DNA of 12,439 bases, taken from Micrococcales bacterium (GTDB taxonomy: Bacteria; Actinomycetota; Actinomycetes; S36-B12; UBA10799). The DNA lies in contig JAHEXM010000019.1 in NCBI GenBank assembly GCA_023252115.1, positions 1 through 12,439 of the forward strand. The letters run 5' to 3'. Positions within the stretch are counted from its first letter, which is position 1. Every line of letters starts with the position of its first letter. The notes under the pieces were generated by a model that was not told where the DNA came from, did no database searches, and saw only the letters and a program-made list of their open reading frames with translations. Of the stretch, positions 6,355 to 12,439 are shown piece by piece. A program made the translations under genes and the position numbers.

Positions 6355-7470
6355 CTACTTGGCTAAATCTCCCGCAACAACGAGGAACGACATCAAGGCA
6401 ATCGGAAAGCGTTCGTAGCTTTCCCCTATCACCGCGGCGCTCGCCGCTTGAGCATTGCCGAATGACGCTGAGCGAATCTTCAAACGGTAAGGCTCGATTG
6501 CCCCTCGGGACACCACATACCAACCATTGATGCCGGTCGGGTTTTCGGTCCAACCGTAACCCGCACCTTCCGGCAAACGCAGCGATCGCGGGAGTCGAAC
6601 TGAGACCGGACCGTCCGTGAGCGCATCGAGACGATTGGCACATTCGACAATGCAATCCAGTGCCACCGCGAATTCATCGGAGATGACCACCAGCCGTGCC
6701 TGAGTATCACCGGCAGTTCGCACAATGCGCCGCAGGATTTTGGCTTCAATCAATTCCGGATAGGCGCAATAGGCAGAATCGAACCGCAGGTCAAGGGACA
6801 AACCACTCGCTCGAGCAACTGGACCGCTGGCTCCGTATGCGATGGCATCTTGCTCAGAAAGCGTGGCAACTCCAGCCAACCGTTCATCGTGGCGAACCCA
6901 TTCCGAAAGTTGGGGTGCGATCTGAGCAGCGGCCTTGGCGACTGTTCGAACCGTCGTTGTCCAGTCCGGCGGGCAATCCTCGCGCAAACCTCCCGGCTGA
7001 ACAATCATCGTGTGCATTCGCCCGCCGGCAAATTCCTCTTGGGTATCGATGAGACGTTCCCGAATCGTCTTCGCCGACTCGGCAAGAGATTCCTCTCCGA
7101 GCTCGCGCGCGGTTTCACCCAGCCAGCGCACATGGTGAATGGCCCGGCTCAATTCCGACAACAGCGTTCGGATCCAAGTGGCACGCTGCGGAACAACAAT
7201 CCCGAGCATCGATTCGATCGTTAGCGCCAAGCCAAGTTCGGAACCGGAAGCCGAATGCCAATCGTGTCTGTTTGCGAGCATGAGGGCCTGGCGGTAGTCA
7301 CGCGATTCGAACAGTTTCTCGGCCCCACGATGCATTGGATAGATGACCGGGGAAGCAGCCGCGATTTGGGTGCCTGACAGAACAAAGTCCCACTCCATCG
7401 GTCCGTGACCCGCTGGATGTTCGGGACCGAAACTCGGCGTCCATCGAAGGCGGTCAGCATCAACGTTCAC
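6355..7470 (-). CDS. Orphan NuoD-like protein (NADH dehydrogenase 49-kDa subunit homologue)
   Basis: This 371-residue homologue of complex I subunit NuoD/Nqo4 (distantly, the [NiFe]-hydrogenase large subunit) aligns by eye along its whole length. Landmarks: GPEHPAGHG (15-23), MHRGAEKLFESRDY (46-59), RHDWHS (68-73), RTLLSELSRAIHH (101-113), GGLREDCP (160-167), ARASG, GDTQAR and PYRLKIRSASFGN (327-339). His22 matches the conserved quinone-site His. The position of the conserved quinone-site Tyr (Nqo4 Tyr87, in RMDY) is Trp71 here. The ESxRGE motif has become ENPTGI (309-314), and the C-terminal D-x-x-x-GDVDR is reduced to GDLAK. No other nuo gene is nearby. It may be a second NuoD with altered function, not the housekeeping subunit; similar orphan copies in this neighbourhood are, as I recall, present in Streptomyces. 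GTG start 7468-7470, AGGA 7 bases upstream. Confidence 0.87.
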   Translation of the reverse strand: MNVDADRLRWTPSFGPEHPAGHGPMEWDFVLSGTQIAAASPVIYPMHRGAEKLFESRDYRQALMLANRHDWHSASGSELGLALTIESMLGIVVPQRATWIRTLLSELSRAIHHVRWLGETARELGEESLAESAKTIRERLIDTQEEFAGGRMHTMIVQPGGLREDCPPDWTTTVRTVAKAAAQIAPQLSEWVRHDERLAGVATLSEQDAIAYGASGPVARASGLSLDLRFDSAYCAYPELIEAKILRRIVRTAGDTQARLVVISDEFAVALDCIVECANRLDALTDGPVSVRLPRSLRLPEGAGYGWTENPTGINGWYVVSRGAIEPYRLKIRSASFGNAQAASAAVIGESYERFPIALMSFLVVAGDLAK

Positions 7471-7511
7471 GCTCCGATCCTGTCAGGCGACCAAGTGACG
7501 GGCGGCACGCC

Positions 7512-8444
7512 CTAGATAAGGCCCTTCGACTGCAACCAATTCCTTGCCACGGTCATCGGGTCTTGGCGTTGTTCGTCGACTTGTGAATTGAGTGAGCGCA
7601 AGTCATTGGTAGTCAAAGCTTTTGACACCGAATTCAGTGCTTCGCTAATCGATGGCGTGACGGCATCGGTGTTTAGCACTGGAATGATGTTGTCAGCAAC
7701 CTCGAGGTGCTTATCGTCAACAAGAACAATCAAGTGCTGACTTTGGATGGTTCCTTGAGACGAGAACACCAACCCAAGGTTGATCTTTCCCTGATTCAGT
7801 GCCTGGATGGTGAGCGGTCCGCCTGCATCAAGCGACACGAAGGTCTTGAACTTCATTCCATACGTACTTTCGAGGCCGGGTTGGCAGAACGGTCGGGTTG
7901 GACAATCGGGTCCAGCACCCAAAGTGACCGGCGACTGTTGTGAAAGCGTCGCCATCTGAGACAAGGTCGCGAGTTTGTTTTGCGCCGCGTAGTTAGCAGT
8001 AACTGCGAAGGCATTGGAATCTTCGGCAGGCGAAGGCGGCAGGACAGTCAAATTGCGCGGCTCTGCGAGACCAATCAATGCCTTGTATGTCTTTGCCACA
8101 TCACCCGAAGCAATTTGCGGTGCCTTGGACCCATTCACTTTCGCATTGAGATATTCGGTGAAGGTGCCCAGGTATTCAGGTGTTACTTGCAACTGGTTCT
8201 TTTCGAGCGCAGGCTCGTTGATCTCACGCGTGCTGAGTTCCTTGACTTGCGACTTCTGGCCCGAGTGCTGAATGACCAGCGCATACATATTTGCCAAGAT
8301 GCGGCTCTCGGTGAAGTTGGTTGCGCCCACCAAGATCGCGTCACCATCGATTGCACTAGTGAGAGCGCAGCCACTGATTCCCCAGCTAGTAATCAAGGCG
8401 CCAATGCACAACATCGCCAAACATCGAATGCGGTGACGCCTCAT
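7512..8444 (-). CDS. Osmoprotectant-type ABC transporter substrate-binding lipoprotein (OpuCC/ProX/OsmF family)
   Basis: This secreted, lipid-anchored binding protein of 310 residues delivers substrate to the two permeases encoded just upstream. A lipoprotein signal peptide has basic residues at 2-7, a hydrophobic core at 9-22 and the lipobox ISGC (Cys26). The OpuAC-type domain starts at GATNFTES (40-47). TPEYLGT (88-94) and the C-terminal DLRSLNSQVD and WLQSKGL segments are typical of glycine-betaine/choline/proline-betaine binders. Cys181 and Cys187 (CPTRPFC) could form a disulfide outside the cell. Family knowledge suggests quaternary ammonium osmolytes; the exact ligand cannot be read from the sequence. 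ATG 8442-8444 overlaps the permease stop by 4 bases (ATGA), with GAGG 10 bases upstream. Confidence 0.9.
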   Translation of the reverse strand: MRRHRIRCLAMLCIGALITSWGISGCALTSAIDGDAILVGATNFTESRILANMYALVIQHSGQKSQVKELSTREINEPALEKNQLQVTPEYLGTFTEYLNAKVNGSKAPQIASGDVAKTYKALIGLAEPRNLTVLPPSPAEDSNAFAVTANYAAQNKLATLSQMATLSQQSPVTLGAGPDCPTRPFCQPGLESTYGMKFKTFVSLDAGGPLTIQALNQGKINLGLVFSSQGTIQSQHLIVLVDDKHLEVADNIIPVLNTDAVTPSISEALNSVSKALTTNDLRSLNSQVDEQRQDPMTVARNWLQSKGLI

Positions 8445-9127
8445 TGAGTGACCGCCTCAAGCATCGCGTCGCGTTCACGCAGTCCCTTCGGAGTCGAGCG
8501 CTTTTGCGCAATTGCCAGCACACCTTCAGTTGCCAACGCCATCACAGCCGTCAAGATCGCACCGGCGAGTAACAAGGTGATGTCTTGAATCGCAAATCCC
8601 TCGACAACGTAGGCGCCGAGTCCCCCACCACCAACGAGTGCTGCCAACGACGCAGTGGCTACTACTTGCACCGTTGCGGTCCGGATTCCCGCTGCTATCA
8701 AAGGAACGGAGTTCGGGATTTCTACCTGCCACAAGATCTGACTTCCCGACATTCCCATCCCGTTGGCCGCACCCCGAATTTCCTCGTCAACGTCACGCAC
8801 ACCGATATAGGCATTGGTGAGTAACGGCGGTAGCGCAAATATCACCAGCGCAAGGATCGCCGCAGTGTTTCCAACACCCACCGGTGCCCACGAGGCAAAG
8901 ATCACCAGGACGCCGAAAGTGGGTATGGCACGTCCGAGGTTTCCCACGTTGATGGCCAGAAACCCGAACTTTCGGATATGGCCTAAATAGATGCCCAACG
9001 GCAATGCGATTGCCAAAGCGATACCCATCGAAATCGCGCTGATATAGAACTGCTGCCAGAAGCGAACCGGGATCCCGTTGGGCCCAGTCCAATTCGCTGG
9101 ATCGGTAAACCACTGCCACAGGTTCAT
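8441..9127 (-). CDS. Osmoprotectant-type ABC transporter permease (second)
   Basis: This 228-residue inner-membrane permease has about five hydrophobic segments. The coupling-helix (EAA) region is EIRGAANGMGMSGSQILW followed by EIPNSVPLIAAGIR, which contacts the ATPase. GRAIPTFGVLVIF and ASLAALVGGGGLGAYVVEGF are typical of the OpuCB/OpuCD/OsmW-Y group. Length is normal for the group. ATG 9125-9127 overlaps the previous permease stop by 4 bases (ATGA), with GGAGG 8 bases upstream (9136-9140). It differs clearly from its neighbour permease, so a heterodimeric membrane pore is likely. Confidence 0.93.
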   Translation of the reverse strand: MNLWQWFTDPANWTGPNGIPVRFWQQFYISAISMGIALAIALPLGIYLGHIRKFGFLAINVGNLGRAIPTFGVLVIFASWAPVGVGNTAAILALVIFALPPLLTNAYIGVRDVDEEIRGAANGMGMSGSQILWQVEIPNSVPLIAAGIRTATVQVVATASLAALVGGGGLGAYVVEGFAIQDITLLLAGAILTAVMALATEGVLAIAQKRSTPKGLRERDAMLEAVTQ

Positions 9128-9840
9128 CCCGCTGCCCTCCGCGATCTAGCCCACGGAGTCATGAGTCGTTCAACCAACTGAAGTACTAACTCAAGAAGTA
9201 TCGCCAACACGATGCAGGCCAGCGTCGCTGTCATGATCTGCGCGTGCCAGAAGTTCTGCAGGAATCCGCTGTAGATCAACGACCCGTAACCGCCGTATCC
9301 AACAAGTGCGCCAATCGTTACCAGACCGACGGTCGACACTGTGGCTATGCGGATACCAGCCAAAATCGTAGGTAGTGCCAGCGGAAGTTCGACATGCCAC
9401 AAGCGACGAACTGGGCCGAATCCCATGCCGCGAGCAGCGTCAACTGCATCCACCGGAACACCCTTGAGTCCAACCACGGCGTTCCGCAAAACCACCAAGA
9501 ATGCATACATCGCCAGCGCAACAATCACTGTCCAAGGGGTCAGCCCGAAGACTGGCCACAATATGGAAATAAGAGCCAGCGACGGGATCGTGTACAAGAC
9601 ACCGCCCAGCGCCAAGACAGGACCCTCAAGGCGCCGGTAGCGTCGCACTAGTAGTGCCAACGGAAGCGCCACAATCACGGCAAGCAATACCGAACAAATA
9701 GTCAGGAACAAATGTTCGCGTCCAGCATCAAGTAAGACGCCGATGTGCGTCACGATGTAGGACCAGCTGAACCAAGGATTGGGAGCAGGCGTGGTCGTAT
9801 CGCTCGCCGCAGCGAGAAGGACACCGCCAAGAGGAGGCAC
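9124..9840 (-). CDS. Osmoprotectant-type ABC transporter permease (first)
   Basis: This 238-residue membrane protein shows a periplasmic/loop N-terminus (PAPNPWFSW), then about five transmembrane segments. It has the EAA coupling region DAARGMGFGPVRRLW with ELPLALPTILAGIR. Family signatures LYTIPSLALISIL and GALVGYGGYGSLIYSGF match OpuC/OsmU permeases. It partners with the permease at 8441-9127 and the ATPase at 9844-10827. Start is GTG 9838-9840, the first start codon after an upstream in-frame TAA. GGAG lies 16 bases upstream of that GTG, rather far, so leaderless initiation is possible. A GTG at residue 30 is an alternative, but it would trim the N-terminus and has no ribosome site. Confidence 0.9.
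   Translation of the reverse strand: MPPLGGVLLAAASDTTTPAPNPWFSWSYIVTHIGVLLDAGREHLFLTICSVLLAVIVALPLALLVRRYRRLEGPVLALGGVLYTIPSLALISILWPVFGLTPWTVIVALAMYAFLVVLRNAVVGLKGVPVDAVDAARGMGFGPVRRLWHVELPLALPTILAGIRIATVSTVGLVTIGALVGYGGYGSLIYSGFLQNFWHAQIMTATLACIVLAILLELVLQLVERLMTPWARSRRAAG
9832..9837 (+). promoter_or_regulatory. Shine-Dalgarno site deciding the ATPase start
   Basis: AGGAGG lies 6 bases before the ATG at 9844-9846. It fixes the ATPase start well inside a longer open frame that begins at 9745. The same bases encode the first residues of the permease on the opposite strand. Confidence 0.85.
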
Positions 9841-9843
9841 GGC

Positions 9844-10827
9844 ATGAACGCTACTGCTCCAGATGACGCGATGATCCGCTTAGACAACGTGGCGAAGGAA
9901 TATCCCGATGGCACGGTGGCGGTTCACGATCTGACGTTGCATGTTCGAGACGGCGAGACTTGCGTGCTGGTCGGGGCCTCCGGCTGTGGCAAAACAACTG
10001 CCATGCGAATGATCAATCGGCTGGTCGAGCCAACGCGGGGAACTGTCATGGTGGATGGGGTCGATGTGATGTCGGTCGATTTCCACCAATTGCGCCGTCG
10101 GATCGGTTACGTGATTCAGCAGGTTGGTTTATTTCCGCACTGGACGGTGCGCCGCAATGTCGCGACAGTGTGCGACATGTTGGGTTGGGATAAGAAGCGA
10201 GTCGCCGATCGAGTTGACGAACTACTCGACATGGTCGGTTTGCCGCCAGAGGAATTCGGCAAGCGCTACCCGCACCAGTTATCCGGAGGTCAACGCCAGC
10301 GCGTTGGCGTTGCCCGCGCTTTGGCATTCGATCCACCGGTCCTCATCATGGATGAACCATTTGGCGCCGTGGACCCGATCGCCCGTGACCATTTGCAAGA
10401 AGCTTTCATCGATTTGCAGAAGCGCGTCCGCAAGACTGTTGTCATCGTCACCCACGACATCGACGAAGCAGTCCGCCTAGGTGATCGCATTGCCGTTCTG
10501 CGAACCGGCGGATACCTGGACCAATACGCCACGCCGGCCGAAGTGTTGGGCAACCCGGCGACCCCATTCGTCGCTGAATTCACGGGCACCGATCGCACTC
10601 TCAAATTGCTCGCCGTGACGCCCGTTGAATCCGGAGCCCTTGAGCCATTGACGCCAGATGCGTCTTCGCTCGACCGTGTCCCGCATGATGCCTCGCTACG
10701 CGAAGCACTCGCATTGTTGTTGGATTCCAATCAAGGAAAGCTTGTTGTCGAGGACCAAGCAGGTGAGCCCGAGGGCGTACTCACGCTAAACGGCATCCAA
10801 GAATCGTTGAAAGCATCAGCTGCATAG
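9844..10827 (+). CDS. Osmoprotectant-type ABC transporter ATP-binding protein (OpuCA/OsmV family) with a single CBS-like tail
   Basis: This cytoplasmic ATPase energises the two permeases. Counting from the ATG at 9844 it has 327 residues. Walker A GASGCGKTT (44-52), Q-loop QQVGLFPH (92-99), signature LSGGQRQRVGVARAL (146-160), Walker B VLIMDEP (166-172), D-loop GAVD and the H-loop VTHD (202-205) are all intact. Residues about 279-323 (VPHDASLREAL to EGVLTLNGI) look like one CBS-type segment, where classical OpuCA proteins carry two that sense ionic strength. The open frame extends upstream to 9745, but that part is Arg-rich, antisense to the permease, and lies before the strong AGGAGG. This is the only complete plus-strand gene; it diverges from its permeases with 3 bases between start codons. 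Confidence 0.94.
   Translation: MNATAPDDAMIRLDNVAKEYPDGTVAVHDLTLHVRDGETCVLVGASGCGKTTAMRMINRLVEPTRGTVMVDGVDVMSVDFHQLRRRIGYVIQQVGLFPHWTVRRNVATVCDMLGWDKKRVADRVDELLDMVGLPPEEFGKRYPHQLSGGQRQRVGVARALAFDPPVLIMDEPFGAVDPIARDHLQEAFIDLQKRVRKTVVIVTHDIDEAVRLGDRIAVLRTGGYLDQYATPAEVLGNPATPFVAEFTGTDRTLKLLAVTPVESGALEPLTPDASSLDRVPHDASLREALALLLDSNQGKLVVEDQAGEPEGVLTLNGIQESLKASAA
9848..9853 (-). promoter_or_regulatory. Possible -10 element for a leaderless permease transcript
   Basis: The minus strand reads TAGCGT (TANNNT pattern) 7 bases before the GTG at 9840, the spacing expected if transcription starts on the start codon. No good -35 hexamer is visible. It lies inside the ATPase coding region. Tentative: six-base TANNNT matches are common by chance. 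Confidence 0.2.
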
Positions 10828-10840
10828 CGGGCAGTCGCTG

Positions 10841-11122
10841 TTATTCGTTCACTCCATGCTCACGGAGATATGTCGCGAAGCGAGCGACAAAGAGTGGTTC
10901 TAGTTCACCGACGTAGTCCTCGGTGAACACTTCGCGTGCACCGGTAACGACATCGATCAGCGTTCCGCTGATGTCACCGAGCGAGCCACCCTCAGCCGAC
11001 GCGTTGTTCATCGCACTTGTGTGGTTGTACAGATCCAAGAAAAACGGGATGTCGTGCCGCGACTCAGCCAAGGTAAAAGCCTTGTCGCGCAATTCGTTGT
11101 AAGGCAAATCTTCTAGAGCCAC
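10841..11122 (-). CDS. Small acidic conserved-looking protein of unknown function
   Basis: This 93-residue protein has no signal peptide or membrane segment. It opens with an amphipathic helix (LPYNELRDKAFTLAESRHDI), continues with PFFLDLYNH and a Gly/Ser-rich turn (EGGSLGDISGTL), and ends with VGELEPLFVARFATYLREHG. The composition is acidic and looks like a small folded helical protein. I have a weak recollection of similar short proteins near folK/nuoD-like genes in Streptomyces, but I cannot name a family. GTG start 11120-11122 with AGGG 7 bases upstream. It lies 9 bases after DUF3180, so it is very likely the last gene of the folate operon. It converges with the ATPase across a 13-base gap. 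Confidence 0.8.
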   Translation of the reverse strand: MALEDLPYNELRDKAFTLAESRHDIPFFLDLYNHTSAMNNASAEGGSLGDISGTLIDVVTGAREVFTEDYVGELEPLFVARFATYLREHGVNE

Positions 11123-11131
11123 GCGCTGACC

Positions 11132-11656
11132 CTACCTCTCAGTGGTGGGGTGAACCCAATCCGCCGGAGAATCATCAGCTCGACCGCTGCGTCGACCATG
11201 ATCGTCGTCATCGGAATCGTCTGGCAGCCGACAAATGTATTCGAGCCACAGGGCCGCGAGAATCACGAGAATGGCCGCGAGGATCGCTGCCCCAGTCGGC
11301 AGCAAGCGCTCCCGCGCCAGTGAGCTGCCGTAATCCGAAAGCAATGCAATGGCGACGCCCGCATAAAAGCCGGCAACTATCGCACCGGTTCGCGAAGCGG
11401 CCATAGCCAATGCTGCGGTCCGAGCTGCGACGAACGGGTTCAGAGGTTCGGTGCCGGGCTTTCGCTTGAGTCTCGGCCGGATACCCAGTGCCCAGACGAA
11501 AAGGCAGAAAGCGAGTAGCGCCAGGGTGATCGACGCAGTCCACGGAACAGGCAATTTGCGGCCAGCAAGGTTTTCAACCAGTTGTGAGGTTGCCCAACCG
11601 ACGGCCCCGCCAAGTACGGCGAGGACGATCAGAAGCGTCGGCTTGGTGGGAGTCAC
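11132..11656 (-). CDS. DUF3180-family membrane protein
   Basis: This 174-residue protein has four hydrophobic helices at about 6-27, 40-60, 86-107 and 118-142, followed by a charged cytoplasmic-type tail (DDSDDDDHGRR and beyond). DUF3180 proteins are found directly after folK in many actinomycetes (as in mycobacteria). Function is unknown; conservation of position suggests a link to the folate cluster or simple co-inheritance. GTG 11654-11656 overlaps the folK stop by 4 bases (GTGA), so translation is probably coupled. Confidence 0.88.
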   Translation of the reverse strand: MTPTKPTLLIVLAVLGGAVGWATSQLVENLAGRKLPVPWTASITLALLAFCLFVWALGIRPRLKRKPGTEPLNPFVAARTAALAMAASRTGAIVAGFYAGVAIALLSDYGSSLARERLLPTGAAILAAILVILAALWLEYICRLPDDSDDDDHGRRSGRADDSPADWVHPTTER

Positions 11657-12192
11657 GATTCCAGAGTAGGCCCTTTAGGTATCACCAGCGCAAGGTCCTG
11701 ACGAAGCCTTACTCCCTCGGTTGCATCTGATCCCAAGAATTGGAGCAATTGGGCGACCGTGAATTGCTCACCGTTGCGGCCGGGCACGGTCATCGATGGC
11801 GATACTGCGGCCCACGGAACCAAGACGAAACTCCGTTCTGCCGCACGGGGGTGGGGCAAGATCAGCGATGGGTCGTCGCTTTCTAGCCGTTCATAACTGA
11901 GCACATCCACGTCCAGAGTGCGTGGACCCCAGCGGACTTCGCGAGTTCGCGATGCCTGCGACTCAGCGCGCTGAGCAAGTGCCAGCACCTCGATCGGTGA
12001 CAGTTCGGTCTCGACAATCAGAACGGCATTGAGGAAGTTCGGCTGATCGGGTCCACCAACTGGATCGGTATCAACGACAACAGAAACCGCAGCGGCAGTC
12101 ACTAATGGGTCGCCGCAAATCACATCCACGGCCAATTGCAGATTGGCGAGACGGTCTCCAAGATTTGAACCAAGTCCGAGCGCGACCCTCAC
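11653..12192 (-). CDS. folK: 2-amino-4-hydroxy-6-hydroxymethyldihydropteridine diphosphokinase (HPPK)
   Basis: It transfers pyrophosphate from ATP to 6-hydroxymethyl-dihydropterin, directly after the FolB aldolase step. The 179-residue protein has ALGLGSNLGDR (4-14), PNFLNAVL (51-58), the HPPK signature RWGPRTLDVDV (87-97, with metal-binding Asp94 and Asp96), and LPHPRAAERSFVLVPW. All key residues are present and length is normal. GTG start 12190-12192 is 7 bases after folB, with AGG 6 bases upstream. FolP, the next enzyme, is presumably further upstream, outside the window. Confidence 0.96.
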   Translation of the reverse strand: MRVALGLGSNLGDRLANLQLAVDVICGDPLVTAAAVSVVVDTDPVGGPDQPNFLNAVLIVETELSPIEVLALAQRAESQASRTREVRWGPRTLDVDVLSYERLESDDPSLILPHPRAAERSFVLVPWAAVSPSMTVPGRNGEQFTVAQLLQFLGSDATEGVRLRQDLALVIPKGPTLES

Positions 12193-12199
12193 GTTTGAC

Positions 12200-12439
12200 C
12201 TACCGCCAGCGCAGGATCGTGACGGATACGTTGGCGAATTGCACCGGGATCGGCGCTTGGGGCTTGTTGACGGTTACCTCAACTGCCGATGCTTGCGACA
12301 TCTTGAGCACTTCGTCGGCAATGTGTTGGGCCAAAGTCTCGATCAACTGGTACGGCTCGCCCTCGATACAACTGACGATTTTGGTGGCGATGGCTGAATA
12401 GTCGGCCGTACTGCGCAAATCGTCAGTATGGGCCGCGAC
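12200..12439 (-). CDS. folB: Dihydroneopterin aldolase, 3' part (5' end outside the window)
   Basis: The frame is open from the right edge to TAG at 12200-12202, giving 79 residues. It begins VAAHTDDLRSTADYSAIATKIV, as in the middle of FolB, and includes EGEPYQLIETLAQHIADEVL. It ends with the typical VTVNKPQAPIP plus FANVSVTI tail. A TTG at 12416-12418 could act as a start, but the family-like sequence continues upstream of it, so the gene is truncated by the window and not short. FolB cleaves dihydroneopterin to the substrate of FolK, the next gene. Confidence 0.93.
   Translation of the reverse strand, partial: VAAHTDDLRSTADYSAIATKIVSCIEGEPYQLIETLAQHIADEVLKMSQASAVEVTVNKPQAPIPVQFANVSVTILRWR

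Noticed and set aside
7500..7512. Small perfect stem (GGGCG, loop GCA, CGCCC) at the end of the binding-protein gene, considered as a terminator
   Set aside because: Only 5 bp with a 3-base loop, overlapping the stop codon and with no T-run on either side; such stems are common in this base composition.
9745..9843. N-terminal extension of the ATPase upstream of 9844
   Set aside because: The extension is Arg-rich, antisense to the permease and not family-like, and a strong AGGAGG sits just before the ATG at 9844.

Overview
The window looks like chromosomal DNA of an actinomycete (Actinomycetota). Gene content and order match the cofactor cluster typical of that phylum: folB, folK, a DUF3180 membrane protein, a Rossmann/DUF2520 protein, panC, nadB, nadC and coaX. 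The final gene is the short GNAT-type N-acetylglutamate synthase known from mycobacteria and relatives. Base composition, judged by eye, is GC-rich but only moderately so for this phylum. GTG starts are frequent and neighbouring genes often overlap by 1-8 bases. I cannot name a genus.

Layout. Positions 1-80 hold the 3' end of a plus-strand gene of unknown function. It converges with zero spacing on a minus-strand four-helix membrane protein (81-554). A 138-base spacer (555-692) carries a large, almost perfect hairpin (615-677). From 7470 down to 693 runs a tight minus-strand series: nuoD-like, DUF2520, panC, nadB, nadC, coaX and argA. Most junctions there overlap by 1 or 8 bases. From 9840 down to 7512 lie two permeases and a lipoprotein of an osmoprotectant-type (OpuC/OsmU) ABC transporter, also on the minus strand. 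Its ATPase (9844-10827) is the only complete plus-strand gene, and it diverges from the permeases with a 3-base gap. From the right edge to 10841, again on the minus strand, are folB (5' end outside the window), folK, DUF3180 and a small unrecognised protein of 93 residues.

How the genes work together. FolB and FolK are consecutive steps of folate synthesis. PanC makes pantothenate and CoaX phosphorylates it on the way to CoA. NadB and NadC are steps of de novo NAD synthesis. ArgA uses acetyl-CoA to start arginine synthesis. The orphan NuoD-like protein sits in this series without any other complex I gene. The transporter splits the cofactor cluster, and its permease/binding-protein arm runs in the same direction as the downstream cofactor genes, so read-through is plausible. 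No rRNA, tRNA, CRISPR array, transposase or phage gene was seen, and no gene-free stretch exceeds 300 bases.

The items most worth a second look are the diverged orphan NuoD-like protein, the face-to-face start of the split transporter, and the 24-bp-stem inverted repeat. I did not find convincing evidence of a wholly new multi-gene system.
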